From NCBI GenBank assembly GCA_027924585.1, contig BSBM01001383.1:3558001-3622000 (forward strand): a stretch of DNA of 64,000 nt, read 5' to 3'. Positions 36,892 to 48,431 of this stretch are shown here, piece by piece. The position numbers and the translations under genes were made by a program. Numbering within the stretch: position 1 is the first letter of the stretch; the number at the start of each line of letters is the position of its first letter. Below the pieces are notes generated by a model that saw only the letters and a list, made by a program, of their open reading frames with translations, made no database searches and was not told the origin of the DNA. Source of the stretch: Larix kaempferi (taxonomy: Eukaryota; Streptophyta; Pinopsida; Pinales; Pinaceae).

Positions 36892-37560
36892 AAATGACCG
36901 TACATCAGTTACGTCTTTAGGAATAGGCCACTCGTTAATCTCTTTTACCTTATCAGGGTCGACATAAATTTCGTCTTTAGATATTATGTGACCTAAGTAC
37001 TATATTTTATCTTTGTAAAAGTCACATTTACTTAGCATAAACTTGATGTTCTCTCAAAACTTGCAGAATTATTCTTAAGTGTTCATCATACTCTTCTTTA
37101 GTTTTTGAGTAAATTAGAATATCATTAATGAATACAACTACAAACTTATCCAAGTACTTATGTAGAACGTTGTTCATTAAACACATGAAGACTGTCGGTG
37201 TGTTAGTTAGCCCAAAGGCATAACTATGAACTCGTAATGTCCATAGCGAGTTCTGAAAGCAGTTTTGAATATGTCTTCATCCTTTATTCTTACTTGATGA
37301 TATCTAGACCTTAAATCAATTTTAGTGAATATCTCTGCTCCGCGTACCTGATCGAATAGATTGTCGAAGCGGGGCAAGGGATATCGATTTTTAATTGTCA
37401 TTTTATTAAGTTGATAGTAATCTATGCACAGTCGCATGGTACTGTCCTTCTTTTTAACAAAGATAACTGGTGCTCCCTAAGGAGACACACTAGGCCTTAT
37501 GTAGTTTTTATCTATTAATTCCTTCAACTGATACTTTAGTTCATTTAACTCCAGAATATT
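36892..37560 (-). pseudogene. Reverse transcriptase of element K, frameshifted and mutated
   Basis: The first part (37437-37207) has [35 protein letters not shown] and FIVMPLG. A one-base loss near 37207 then shifts the frame. In the following part the catalytic box reads FINDILIYS: the first Asp of the usual F/Y-x-DD is Asn. The RT is therefore dead by both frame and active site. Confidence 0.88.
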
Positions 37561-37650
37561 CATTCTGTAGGGAGCCTTTGAGTTTGGTACCGCACCCGGT
37601 ACTAACTCAATGGTGAAATCAAGTTCCCTTTTCGGAGGTAGTCCTGGAAT

Positions 37651-38655
37651 TTATTTCGGGAATACATTAGAAAAGTCCCTAAGGATGGGTATATCCTCCA
37701 GTTTTAACTTATCTTCTTTATATGAACATTCGTCATTAATAACATTAACAACAAACATTTTACAGCCCTTCCTTGCAGCTCTCTTTACTTGTAAAGCATA
37801 AATTTGTCTTACAGAAGTTTTCCTAAGAATTCCTTTTACTGTTTCAGTTTTTCCTTCATTATTCAAACAAGTAAAAGATTTTTCATAACAATTAAGTACT
37901 ACTTTATGATGTTCAAGCCAATCCATGACAATCAACAAGTCATATGACCTTAAGGGTAAAACATTCAAATTAACTTGCATTTTCAGCTTACTCATAAATA
38001 CATCACAACTTTTGACAAATTATGTAACCTTTCTTTTAGTGCCTGTTGCTAGTTGAACTAACCATGAATTATCAAAATTTTCTACCTTTAACTTGCAAAT
38101 TTTCACTAAATCAAGTGAAATATAACTCAAACTTGCACCTGGGTCTATTAAAATGGAAATAGATTTGTCTTGTATCATACTGTCGATTTCGACCATAGAC
38201 GTTATATGGTCTGCTTGACGATTTTCCAGCACTGCATTTATCCTGGGCATTTCTCTTGCTACATCACCAATTGTAGGCTCTGCTTGTATGGTGTGAATGT
38301 TGTTTACTGTCTTCATGTTGCATGGGCATTGAGCTCTAGTATGGGGTCCATCGCAATTATAACACTTCAAAGGTGCTTTCTGTTCAGCATATCTGGTGTT
38401 GTAATTATTATTGCGGTTATTATTATTAGGCACATTCCTTGCAACAGTAAAATTCTGTGGTGCATTACCCCTGTAATTATTATTACTTGAAAAATTTCTG
38501 TTATTAAATTTTTTCTTAAAACTTCGAGAATTATGATTAAAAATTTTCTTTTTATGCTCAAAATGGTTAGACTTATTACTTTTCCAGCCAGATATTCCTT
38601 CTCTTTTTCTGTTTTGTTCAAAACAGAAATTAGCTTTCCTCATAGCCTCTTCCAA
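37651..38655 (-). pseudogene. Nucleocapsid and protease of element K
   Basis: The frame 38655-38020 holds an Asn-rich tract, a zinc knuckle CYNCDGPHTRAQC (spacing CX2CX3HX4C, one residue short of canonical) and the protease motif LIDPGASLSYIS. The frame 37995-37651 continues with LPLRSYDLLIVMDWLEHH, the conserved block after protease, and ends near FSNVFPK, the entry to RT. A stop between them breaks the polyprotein. Confidence 0.85.
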
Positions 38656-39547
38656 AGTGGAAGGGTTATCATATTCGATCCTGTCTTTTAAGTTGAAAGG
38701 TAGACAACTTAGAAACCTTTGTACCTTAGGCTTCTCTTAGACCATGTAAGGTACATACCTCAACAAGCTAAGGAACTTGCTGCACAACTCATTCATTCTC
38801 ATAGTACCCCAATTTTAAATCATAAAATTCCTTTGATTTATCTTCATAGTACTGCTCCGACAAGAAATTTTTCTTAAATAAATTTTTAAACATACTCCAA
38901 GTTATGTCTCTTTCTTTAATACTCTTAATTCTTTTAAGATCCTGCCACCAAATATCTTCTTTTCTGGTCAGATTGTAAATAGCCATCTTAGCTTTTAACT
39001 GAGAAGAGTAATTGTAAATATGAAAGTATTTCTTCATGCCAGACAACCATGCTTCAACTGTCTCACCCTTTTCATTTTCGCCATTAAAGGTTGGTGGCTT
39101 AATCTTTTTAAAATCTCTTGTAATTTGTTCATGATGCTTATGCTTCCTCTTCTTAGAACAAGAATCACTGTCACTACTGTCATGATTAGAATTACTATTA
39201 CTTTGATCAGATTCAGATGAAGAGTAACTATTACTTTTACCATTCCTTGCTTTCCTGTGTTTATGTTTGTGGGACATTGTAACAGAATCAGATTTTACTT
39301 CTGATTTCCTACCTCTTTCCTCATTATGATAATTCTCCATTAAAATCTGATTTAACTCTTCTTGCGCTTTCAAAATTTGTTCATTTTCTTCTTTAACAGT
39401 TCTTATCTCATATTTTAAATCTTTTACAGTATGTAGAAGTTCGGAAGATTGGTTATTTAATTCAACATATACTCCTTCATTATTATTATTATTATTATGT
39501 TCATTACGAGGAGACCTGTCCTTTGCTAATTCCTCCAGTATTTCCAT
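38656..39547 (-). pseudogene. gag capsid region of element K
   Basis: The 252-codon frame begins at 39547 (MEILEELAKDRSPRNEHN), 130 bp after the PBS, a sensible start. Order: an N-terminal coiled-coil-like part, a Ser/Asn/Asp-rich tract, then the retrotransposon gag core (IKPPTFNGENEKGETVEAWL, WWQDLKR, WSMFKNLFKKNFL, YYEDKSKEFYDLKLG). It ends at 38789; the rest of the capsid is out of frame. Confidence 0.85.
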
Positions 39548-39677
39548 ACCTGCAAATTAAATGTCAAACTATTCTATACAGAAACAAAATTAAAATAAAA
39601 GTTAGTAACATAAACTTTTTGGTTTTATTTTCTGTTTTGCGCGCATGAGCCTATTTCAGGCCTAGAGTTTAAACCAC

Positions 39678-39689
39678 GCTCTGATACCA
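39678..39689 (-). other. Primer binding site of element K
   Basis: The - strand reads TGGTATCAGAGC two bases inside the LTR tip at 39692. Confidence 0.92.
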
Positions 39690-41351
39690 CATGTAACGTC
39701 CCGAAAATCACAAAAAATTAAAATTTTTCAACGTGACATTAATTACTAAACTTACTGTGCAGAAATGTAATAAATGCGTAATTTTCTTTTAAATATCATA
39801 CTGAAAAATATATTATCATAAGGATCATGGACGTCTAATGTTTTATGACAATATGCAGAAACTGTTTAAATGATCCAAAGATGTTTTTGGATGCTTTCTT
39901 GCTTCAAACCTGTGTACTAGACTTCTCAGGAGTACTTATGAATACTTTGAAATGATGTCGATGCTTTAAAGGTTCCTTTTTGCTATTGTTATTATTTAAT
40001 TATGCTAACAATGTTTATTTGTTTGTTGATGATGAAGGGGTCCTACGAACACCCCAAAGCTTACTTAGCTATTTGGCTAAAGCATTGAAACTTCTGTTTG
40101 TAGATTGCAGGTAAATAAAAATGTTATCTGAACATTCATCAAAGTACTAAATTGCTTTTGAACGCCTTCAATTTTTAAAGAAGGAAATAGATTAAATAAT
40201 GAATATTTCTGGTGAGATCTATCCTAGTTCCAATTTCAGTTTATCGTAAGTAATCAAAGTAAAAGAAAGGGTTCATCTTTTAAAATATGTGACTGACTTC
40301 TACACCTTTGCTTGTAATGTTTATCGTGGGTAATAATGGAACCTTTTTCTTTGTTGCTAACTTCATGGATATGACATGCATTGGTTAATGCCTAAATCTA
40401 TGCTTGGATACTAATATCATGATCCTAGATCTACTCTTATATTTTATGCACTATGTACATAACCTAGAAAGTAATATTAATGCAATACATCACTAATAGT
40501 CTAGGGTTGTGACTATATAATATAAGCGCTTGCTCTAATAATTCATATCAAAAGTGCCAATAGCTTGGCTAATGTTTCGATGAAGTGCTTCATGGTCTTT
40601 ATTTCCTTTCAAAGGTTAGCAATACTTTGATATGAAGTAGTGTCACCATGCTATGGTTTAATGGTTATATTAAAAGGTTGATACCTTAGCTTGGGGCATA
40701 ATACGATGACAATCTAGGAAATTACTTGGATGAATGAACCGAGCTTTTAACCATAGGTTATGTTACCCATGCTATACTACAAACGTGGCTTGTAATGTCT
40801 CAAACCCTGACATAACAACACTTGATTCCGGGAATGATGTACTTGGTAGATGCGTTTATTAAAGTGCAATAAAGGAATTCGTGGTGGATAGTCGAGTGGC
40901 GTCCTACGTGGCCTTGAATTCACGTGGTCTTTCATTAGGAATGTTGCTAACCCTAACTGCTTGGATTACCTCACCGAGAGCATAAAAATGCATTCATTTG
41001 ACAGGAGAGGAGTTTGGAGAGGTCGAAAAGTTGCGAAAATGTAGGGTTTGCAGAGTAGTTTTTTTAGGAGGGCCTCTACCGAGTTTGATACCCCGACCTT
41101 TAGCTTGCAAGTTTTTCCACAGTGATTTATCTGTGTTGTAATTCTTCTTCGCTGAGTTGATAAGGTGGTTTTGTCTCTAGTATTCATCAAGCATGTTCAT
41201 ACTGAGTTTCAGGCATCCATTACTTTTGCAAGGTAATGTACAGGTTTAAGTAATCTCAGTTATTGATGTTTTGTTTAATGAACTTCCTTTTATGATACCC
41301 TTTTAACCATAACGTGATTGTGTGGTAGGTGTCCTCAGCTCATGGATTCCA

Positions 41352-43366
41352 TGTCATGTCCCAAATTTGGCATTGGGTCACAATGGCCTAATAAAATTGT
41401 CCCTACTCATTAGAGTTTGTCAAATTGATGCTAAAGGTAAAATAATTGCCAAGGAGGAAAATTACTAGTTTCCTAGGTTTGGGGTGGAAGCTTTGGGATT
41501 TGGAGTAATGGGGATACTAAATGATGTTGGAAAATTAGGATGGCATAAATATTTAATAAAGGAGATAAATAAATATTTACAAGTGAAAATCAAAGTGGCA
41601 TTTGATCATGAAGACACATGGAGGAAGTGGGACCCACACAAGCTAGAATTTATGTGCCACATGGAATCCTCTTCTTGCAATTTCAAATCCATTGGAAGCC
41701 TAATGTTCTTGGGATGAGTTATAAGGTCAATAATACTTGGAATGAGTCAATGAGGTTTAAATATAGAGCAAGAGTAACTCCCATGGAAGAGGAAGAGGCA
41801 ATTTGGAGCTAGTGAGACACTTGGGCTAGATTCCTTAGCTCCATGAAAACAATGATGAAGATTCTATTACACCTATGACACAAATCAGACCTGAAGGATG
41901 ACATATGAAATATATGACATGTTAGGGATAAAAATAGACTCCAAGAGGGTGCTCAAGGGTGTTAGGTCACCTAAGATGCTTCCACATGTGATTTGGTGGA
42001 AGTGGGAGACTAGGAATTGTTGTACAAGTGGTGTCCTTTGGAATCTCTTCCCAACTTGAGTTGGCACGAGTCTCTTGGAAGGAATTTGACCCATGGAGGA
42101 CATTAGAACTTTATAAATGTCAATAAAAAATAATTAAATCATCTTTTTATCATTTGTAGAATTTGCAATTGCATTTGTGTAGAGGGAGAGCTAGTGGATG
42201 ACTAGTTTCTTGCCTTAGCCAATTTCGAGGGTGAAAGATTCCCATCCAAGTTGGTAATTGGAAAGGCCATTCAGACCTTTCATTTGGAGCTTTAATGGAG
42301 TCTTTATTTGCAGGTGTAAGCTACAGGGCAGTTGATGGTTTCTTCTATTGCAGCACATTCTCTCAACCATTTCCAGTTTTGATGGCATATTCTTGATCCT
42401 TAAGGGAGGGCATTTTTGGTGAGCTATTGTACTCTTTGGGGGAGCTTATCATGCCCCATTTATTTTTTAATATGAATTAAATACTCTTTTCTTCATCTAC
42501 AGAAAGTTTCATGTCGAAATTCCAAGTAGAAATGTGTAAATCACGTTTTTAATGAAAGAACAGTGCCATTTCCCGACTACATTGATGTATAGCATGGTAA
42601 TGATGATGATTTCGAATGAATGGATTGTTATATGATACATTTATTATTAATAGAATTCCATGGATGTATTTTACAAGTTTCATGTACTGTACTTGAGCAT
42701 TTGAAGTATTTTTACTCAGTTTAATTGCATTGGGAGACGAAATAGTGCCATTTCCCCAAGGGTCGAATTGGTGATTTTTCCAGCTGAATGGGAGAGGGTT
42801 GGAATAGAGATAATAATCAATTAATGATGAAAATGACACCTTAATAAAATAATTGATACATCCCCTACCTCTGTTCATAAATTTGAGTGGTTTTGGAGGC
42901 ATTTGGGAAGCCATTTTCAATACTTACACCAGAGGGATTTGAACCCCAAATTACTAGTAAAATTGCATGCTTGGTCCAGAATCTTAATAGCGTTTGCAGA
43001 GGTCTTTTGGTGGCCATATCTCATCCCTCAATATAATATTCAAGTACTAATATAATTCATACACCTTCCTTTAATATTTGAAGGCATTTGGAGTCAATTA
43101 CCAATACTAGTCAAAGGAAAATTACTAGTAAAGTTCCCTACATTGGTGCCCAGAATTGAAAGAGGATTTGCAAAAGTATTTTAAAGGTATAAAAGAATCC
43201 TTGAAACACATATTTATGTTCTTACATCAGCCATATACCTTCTCAGAATATTTGGGATAAATTGGAGCAATTTGGGGACCTAGATCTCAAAACTAGTCAA
43301 AGGTCTAACTAGGAAAAAAAATGAAAAATTGCCATTTTAATAAAATTACTTACAAGGGACATTAAA
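41352..43366. mobile_element. Solo LTR S1 (2015 bp)
   Basis: The segment is absent from the left K LTR. It is flanked by TTCCA (41347-41351 and 43367-43371). Tips TGTCATGTCCC and GGGACATTAAA are inverted copies apart from the outermost bases; the final CA appears mutated to AA. No PBS, PPT or coding sequence is present, so this is a solo LTR left by LTR-LTR recombination. Confidence 0.85.
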
Positions 43367-43961
43367 TTCCATGCTCGAGCTTGGGTAACGGAAGCTGCGT
43401 TGGAACTGGTAATATTTGGTGGTTCTTCTTGTTGACTTTGGCTTGGTGACTGTTGGTCCCTCTTTGGTTTTTTAGCCAAGACTTCAATGTTGATATCTGG
43501 TTGTGGATGGTGACCGTCGTTGTGAAGTTTTATGTGCCAAGTGACGGTGTAGGGAGGATGGGATCCTTGACCTAACTTGATGTTATCTATGGAACTTCTA
43601 TGTGTTTTTATTTGATACAAATGTAACAAGGGTCTTATCTTTCTGTTGTTTTGATGGGAATAAAAGAAACCCTAATGTTACTATCTTCCTACTTGGTACT
43701 TGTTAAAAGGATTACTGTTGGGATTTGACCTTGCGTCGATACTGTAATTTAAATGTTAGTTGTGTTTAATGTGAAGGTTAGTTATGTTGTAGTTTCGTAA
43801 TGTGTAAAATAATGGTAACTGTTCTAAAAACTCGACCTTTGTGAGATGTGCTCTATGGAACCTGTACTAAATTTAATATTTCTGTTTATGAAATGTTTTG
43901 GATAATGATGACCGAGAGCCTAAGGTAAATACCTTGTTTTGTGTATTCAAACCCTAATCCT

Positions 43962-44565
43962 TGTTGATGTATATGTAACTTCGGAATGTATTTAATCTAT
44001 GTATTTCATATATATTTATTGTACCCTTACAAGAGATGTGTTATTCCTCTATAAGGAAGTGTCGTCATGTGTATTGACAAGTGTCGCAAGTGTGTGTACT
44101 TGGCGATGAGTTATTAGACCACCATGTGTGGGGTTGGCCCTGAAATATATATTATATGGTTGATGTACCTAGCTAGATAAGTCGGCCCCATAAGGTCACT
44201 GGGAAAACATACTAGTGTAAATAGAGATCGGGATATCTCTATTTGGATCACTCGGAAACTCACACTTCTCTCACTCAAAAAGTGGCGCACTAGTGAGGAG
44301 GAGGATCATCTGCTACTAGGAGACTATCTCAGTGTATTTTGGTTGTACTTTGGTTGAGCCATTGCTCTCTCTATCTCTGAGGAAGTTGTGAGGTTTTTCA
44401 CCTTAGGGTTTTCCCCACGGAAACTCTGTGTCTCTTGTCTCTCATGCTTTTGATTCTTGTGATGCTTGTCATGCTTATTGTGATTGTTATGCATTGATAT
44501 ATTGTATATGTTATTCTCTCAGTGAAGATCCTAGAGTATTGTGAATTAATGCTCAAAATTTAACA
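43962..44565 (+). mobile_element. Solo LTR S2, copia family of element P (604 bp)
   Basis: TSD ATCCT at 43957-43961 and 44566-44570. Tips are TGTTGATGTATATG and AAAATTTAACA as in P. It carries one copy of the TTATTAGACCACC block where P has three, and a promoter hairpin at 44219-44244 with paired substitutions against P. Confidence 0.92.
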
Positions 44566-44815
44566 ATCCTGTCTTGTTTAAGAGATAACCTTGAAAGTTT
44601 TGAGAAATTGAACCTGCAAACTGAGAGTTATTCTCGTTTGTCTATTTGGTTTTGATGTAGGCTATGGTTGTACTAGGATTGTAAAACCACAGTTGAATAA
44701 CGATGCTAGATACGTTTCTTTGTTTTGTTCTTAGATTATGCATTGGAATCGTGACTAAAACTATACTACTGTTGAGTGAGGTATTGAATCTTACTTGTGG
44801 TCTTATCACGAAAAG

Positions 44816-46198
44816 TGTGACGTACCCACCCATTTAACCAATGCAAGGCAGGGTACATGATGCCAAATTCAGGGCTTTCACATGATCTCAGCCCATTAGT
44901 TAGATTCATATAAATAAAAATGTGAATGTGCAGATGTAAAACAAATCAACTATGCACAGCGGAATTAAAACAACATCCACATACGCTTCATGCTCATCTA
45001 GCATATCAAAATAATCATTAATTAAACATTGCAGAAGTAAATACATAGACTTAAAAACACTTATCTTCATTATGCAACTGCCCCAAGCAACTAGCTATGT
45101 CGCTGCAACGTTCCACCCAACCATAGGCTCTTCGACAGCTTATACTGAGTCCGTCCGAAGGCCACCCCCGAGCTGGGCATGATTCTCACAAGGAAAGGGA
45201 ACATTCCATCTCACACGCAGTCCATTAACCATTTCATCTCAGCCAAGCTAGTTCAACTGGGTTTATCAGGCTACAGTTGAACAATGGATGCTTATTCTCA
45301 AGCTCAAGCTAGAACAATGGATTACCCATTACCCATACCCCAACATACTCTTTCTTCTCACAGCAAAACGATCATTGACAGGGTTACACATTTACAATAG
45401 AGGTGTTCACAAAACAGGGTCCACGTTGGCTCTCCCAACTCGTGGTTCACCCAAGCGAACTGTGGAATTTCGATTTCAACCCCAGCGAGCAAAACCGATT
45501 TCTCTCCATTAGTTAGGATCCTTTCCAATGGCCTAAAAGACATCCAGGAAGACTCACAAACGTTCTGTTTTCTTCCCCATTGGTAATCAATACAAAAACG
45601 CCCCTTCCCAGGCAAAAAGATGAAGGGAAAACCAGAAAACCATGGAGGAAAACGCCTAGGCAGCTAGAGCTGCGTGAGGGAGCAAGACTGATGGTTGCAT
45701 AATGGCTTAGAGAGAAATTTTGTGGCTCTTTTCTTGCCCAAGGAGACCAACACGATTTTCCATGAAGGGTGGCTTTCCCATACCTGAATTTGGACAACCA
45801 TACCTCTCCATTCGCAAGGCATTAACTACCTCAACCAACTCTTGAGAGAAATCAATGGTTGGGTACAAAAGTCAACATGGGTAGTTGAGGGTTTGATGGG
45901 TTCTCTCATAGACACTTGGCTTGACCCGATTGGATCAAGGGTTTGAATGTTTTCCCTCCCAATTCCTTATGAAATCATGCCCCCATCTCTTTGTTGCATT
46001 GCTTAGCTAGTTGTGGGTATTTTTATTAAAATGCATATTACATGATGTTGAAGTTCCAATGTGCCCGACTAGCACGCAAACCATATGCATCAATAAATCG
46101 ATGGCGGGGCCTTGGCCTTGAGATCCTCACCATGATTTCATAACAATATTATATCAATTACATTTGAATGTAATGGGGTCAATAATGGGGACGTTACA
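44816..46198 (-). mobile_element. Solo LTR S3, family of element D (1383 bp)
   Basis: TSD AAAAG at 44811-44815 and 46199-46203. Tips are TGTGACGTAC and GGGGACGTTACA. Several blocks match the D LTR (3642-5235) in order, but overall divergence is high. No interior remains. Confidence 0.9.
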
Positions 46199-47920
46199 AA
46201 AAGTCAATGTTTATGATGTTAAGGGTTTGACCACTGAAATAGTTATGAACCTGTCACGATGCTTAAGGTTATTTAATTCTCTACTTAGGGTTTCGAAACC
46301 GTCTCTGTTATGTATATAGAAGTCTTATGTTAACTTTGTCTTGGATAATTTATTTGCTTTGATAAATGTTGAAATGTATACTAAAAGTTGAAGTATAGAA
46401 GCTAGGGTTGGAACCCTAGGGTTTTAATCTGCAATAGAAGTGTTTTGAATTTATAACTGTAGTTTGATAATAAAATCAAAATAAGAGATACGAATACTGA
46501 GGATGAGATAGTGCTATACAACAATGCTATTGTATGCATTTGATGAATTTTGTTTTAAGGATATAAGAACTTGGTAGCAGTTCTGTGTAATTAGTAATGT
46601 TTATTTTTGCAACTGTTATAATTCATGAATGTTGATGAAAGAAATAAAGTGAAATTATAACACTAAACTATTTGAAAAGACTTATAAGAGAGTACATAGC
46701 ATATATATTTTGTAAGGAAATACATGACCTAAAATGAAAATCCTAGGTTTCGTACAGAGATGAAATGTTTACTTCTATTTCTATGTAAAAGAAATATTAG
46801 TACCTGTAATATGAAATGATATTATGTTTTCTGAGTCTAGACATATGTAATTTATATTACAGAATATACTGATAAGGAATATTAAGGAACCACAACTGTG
46901 TTAGTATATCCATTCATTCTACATTCTGCCTATCATTCATCTATCTTAATTATCCTTCTATGTACTAGAGTACTATATAGAAAACAATATGGGAAAAATA
47001 TAGTGAGGCATTTTATCAATTCATATATCTATTCAACATTTTACAAAATCCTAAACAGATCAGAAAATCACACTTATACTTCTGCATTATCATTAGTTAA
47101 TGGAAGGGTACTAAATTAACAATCACAAAAAATAATTTAACTACTTAGAGGCTGAAATAACAAGTAGAACCTGTAACTGTAGATATGGTGGACAAATACC
47201 CAAGGAGGCCTATTCCTCCCAACCTTCTCCAGAAGAAGAAGCCAATCTACTTGCCTCCTTTGGACCCCCGAGCCTGTTTACTGAACCACTAGATAGATGA
47301 ACTCTGTGTAGAAGCAAGGAACTCGGAAATTGTTTAACCAAAAATCAATAGAGACTTGCTCCTCAGCTTTTAAGACTCTGCACTCAGCAGTATAGCTCTG
47401 CACTCAGTAGTAAATCAGGCATATTTACACCATGATAAAAAACATAGAATTTCCCCTCATCGAATCTCTTGGGTGCAAACAGAAGAATCCCAAGGTAAAT
47501 TTTCTCATCAGGAAAAGTGATGAATCTCAGTCCACAATTCGATGGCTCTTAAAAAAATTGCCTAGGTCTTTAGTGGTCAGTTTTCAATAAATGAGGCTCA
47601 AGCTCCAGTCCCATCTTTCAGGGCACTATGACCACAATTCAAGGGAGTTGTCCCATACCAACAACTAGTTACTTGCCTCATGAGGCTGCCACTTGTCCAT
47701 TGACTTCTACCCCAGATTCCATTCCACTTAGTGGGTCAGTAAACACTCTTTCAACAACTTTCCTTGGGTGAGTGTCTCATATTTTATTTATTTAAATAAT
47801 AATATTGTGCAAATACAGTCATCCTTGGACACTTGTCCAAATATAAAAATTTACAATAAAAGTTAAGATAATGTTTCCAACATAAAATGTTTTCAGCAAA
47901 AAGGAGTATGTTACACCCCT

Positions 47921-48380
47921 CCTCACATTAGCTAATGTATATGCTCGAATGAGTGAAGCCTCTGCTGCTGAAAGTTATCCTGCACACAACAAAGAAAAAA
48001 TTCTTGAAGATCATACTGTTGAGTGTGAAACATTTTCAAAAGAGTTGAGTCACCCAAAGAACCTTGAACATCATGAAGAAAAACCCATTCTGACTCAACA
48101 GGAGATGGATAAGTTGACCCAAGTGATATCACGGTTGACAGACCAGAATCAAAGCTACATGGAAACAATCTCTGAGCTTCATGATGAAAACAAGCTACTG
48201 CGCTCACAAGTAAGAAGTATTGAATGCTTGGTCAATGCCAAAGTAGCATCCCATACTACTCTCTGGATGAATTATGACACCTTGAAGGACCAGTTTAGGA
48301 AGCTCCATAAGCTTAAAGATAAAACCACTTCCTCTTCCAAGTCGAAGGCAGCTGCTACCACAGCTCAGCTTTCTTCCTAA
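47921..48380 (+). pseudogene. Late ORF of element G, right part
   Basis: Joining 9084 to 47921 with one copy of CCCCT keeps the frame: DDHTLETP continues into LLTLANVYARMSEASAAES. The C-terminal half (about residues 60-140 of this part) is charged and heptad-like (LTQVISRLTDQNQ, ISELHDENKLLRSQV), a likely coiled coil, ending Ser/Lys/Ala-rich before TAA at 48378. The frame ends 41 bp before a PPT and LTR. It is the C-terminus of an additional ORF of G, not a host gene; function unknown. Confidence 0.65.
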
Positions 48381-48421
48381 TTTCTCTCTGTTTTGCTCAG
48401 TGGGTCTTGACATATCTCCGG

Positions 48422-48431
48422 TTTGGGGGAA
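48422..48431 (+). other. Polypurine tract of element G
   Basis: TTTGGGGGAA directly precedes the LTR tip TGTTGGTG and shows that 48432-51282 is a 3' LTR of a + strand element. Confidence 0.85.

Larger units (their letters stand above)
9085..47915 (-). mobile_element. Element K: Tekay/Del-like chromovirus with nested inserts
   Basis: A complete - strand Ty3/gypsy element: 5' LTR 39692-47915, Met PBS 39678-39689, gag-pol 39547-34857 and 3' LTR 9085-34818. The 5-bp duplication CCCCT flanks it at 9080-9084 and 47916-47920. Removing inserts and their TSDs leaves LTRs of 4197 and 4207 bp and an interior of about 4.9 kb. Very long LTRs, a Met PBS and a C-terminal chromodomain fit the Tekay (Del) branch of chromoviruses. 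By eye the LTRs are roughly 95% identical, so K is older than T and P. All frames are broken. Confidence 0.9.
39692..47915 (-). mobile_element. 5' LTR of element K, holding three solo LTRs
   Basis: LTR sequence is at 39692-41351, 43372-43961, 44571-44815 and 46204-47915, counting one copy of each TSD. Homology to the left LTR resumes exactly after each insert. The uninterrupted T target site is at about 40750. Confidence 0.92.

Noticed and set aside
41352-43366. S1 as a DNA transposon with 8-bp duplication ATTCCATG
   Set aside because: An 8-bp reading is possible, but the TGTCATGTCCC/GGGACATTAAA tips and 5-bp TTCCA duplication match the LTR tips of neighbouring gypsy families better.
47949-48380. 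Stand-alone host gene for a coiled-coil protein
   Set aside because: The frame continues across the K insertion into 8515-9084 and is followed at once by a PPT and LTR, so it belongs to element G.
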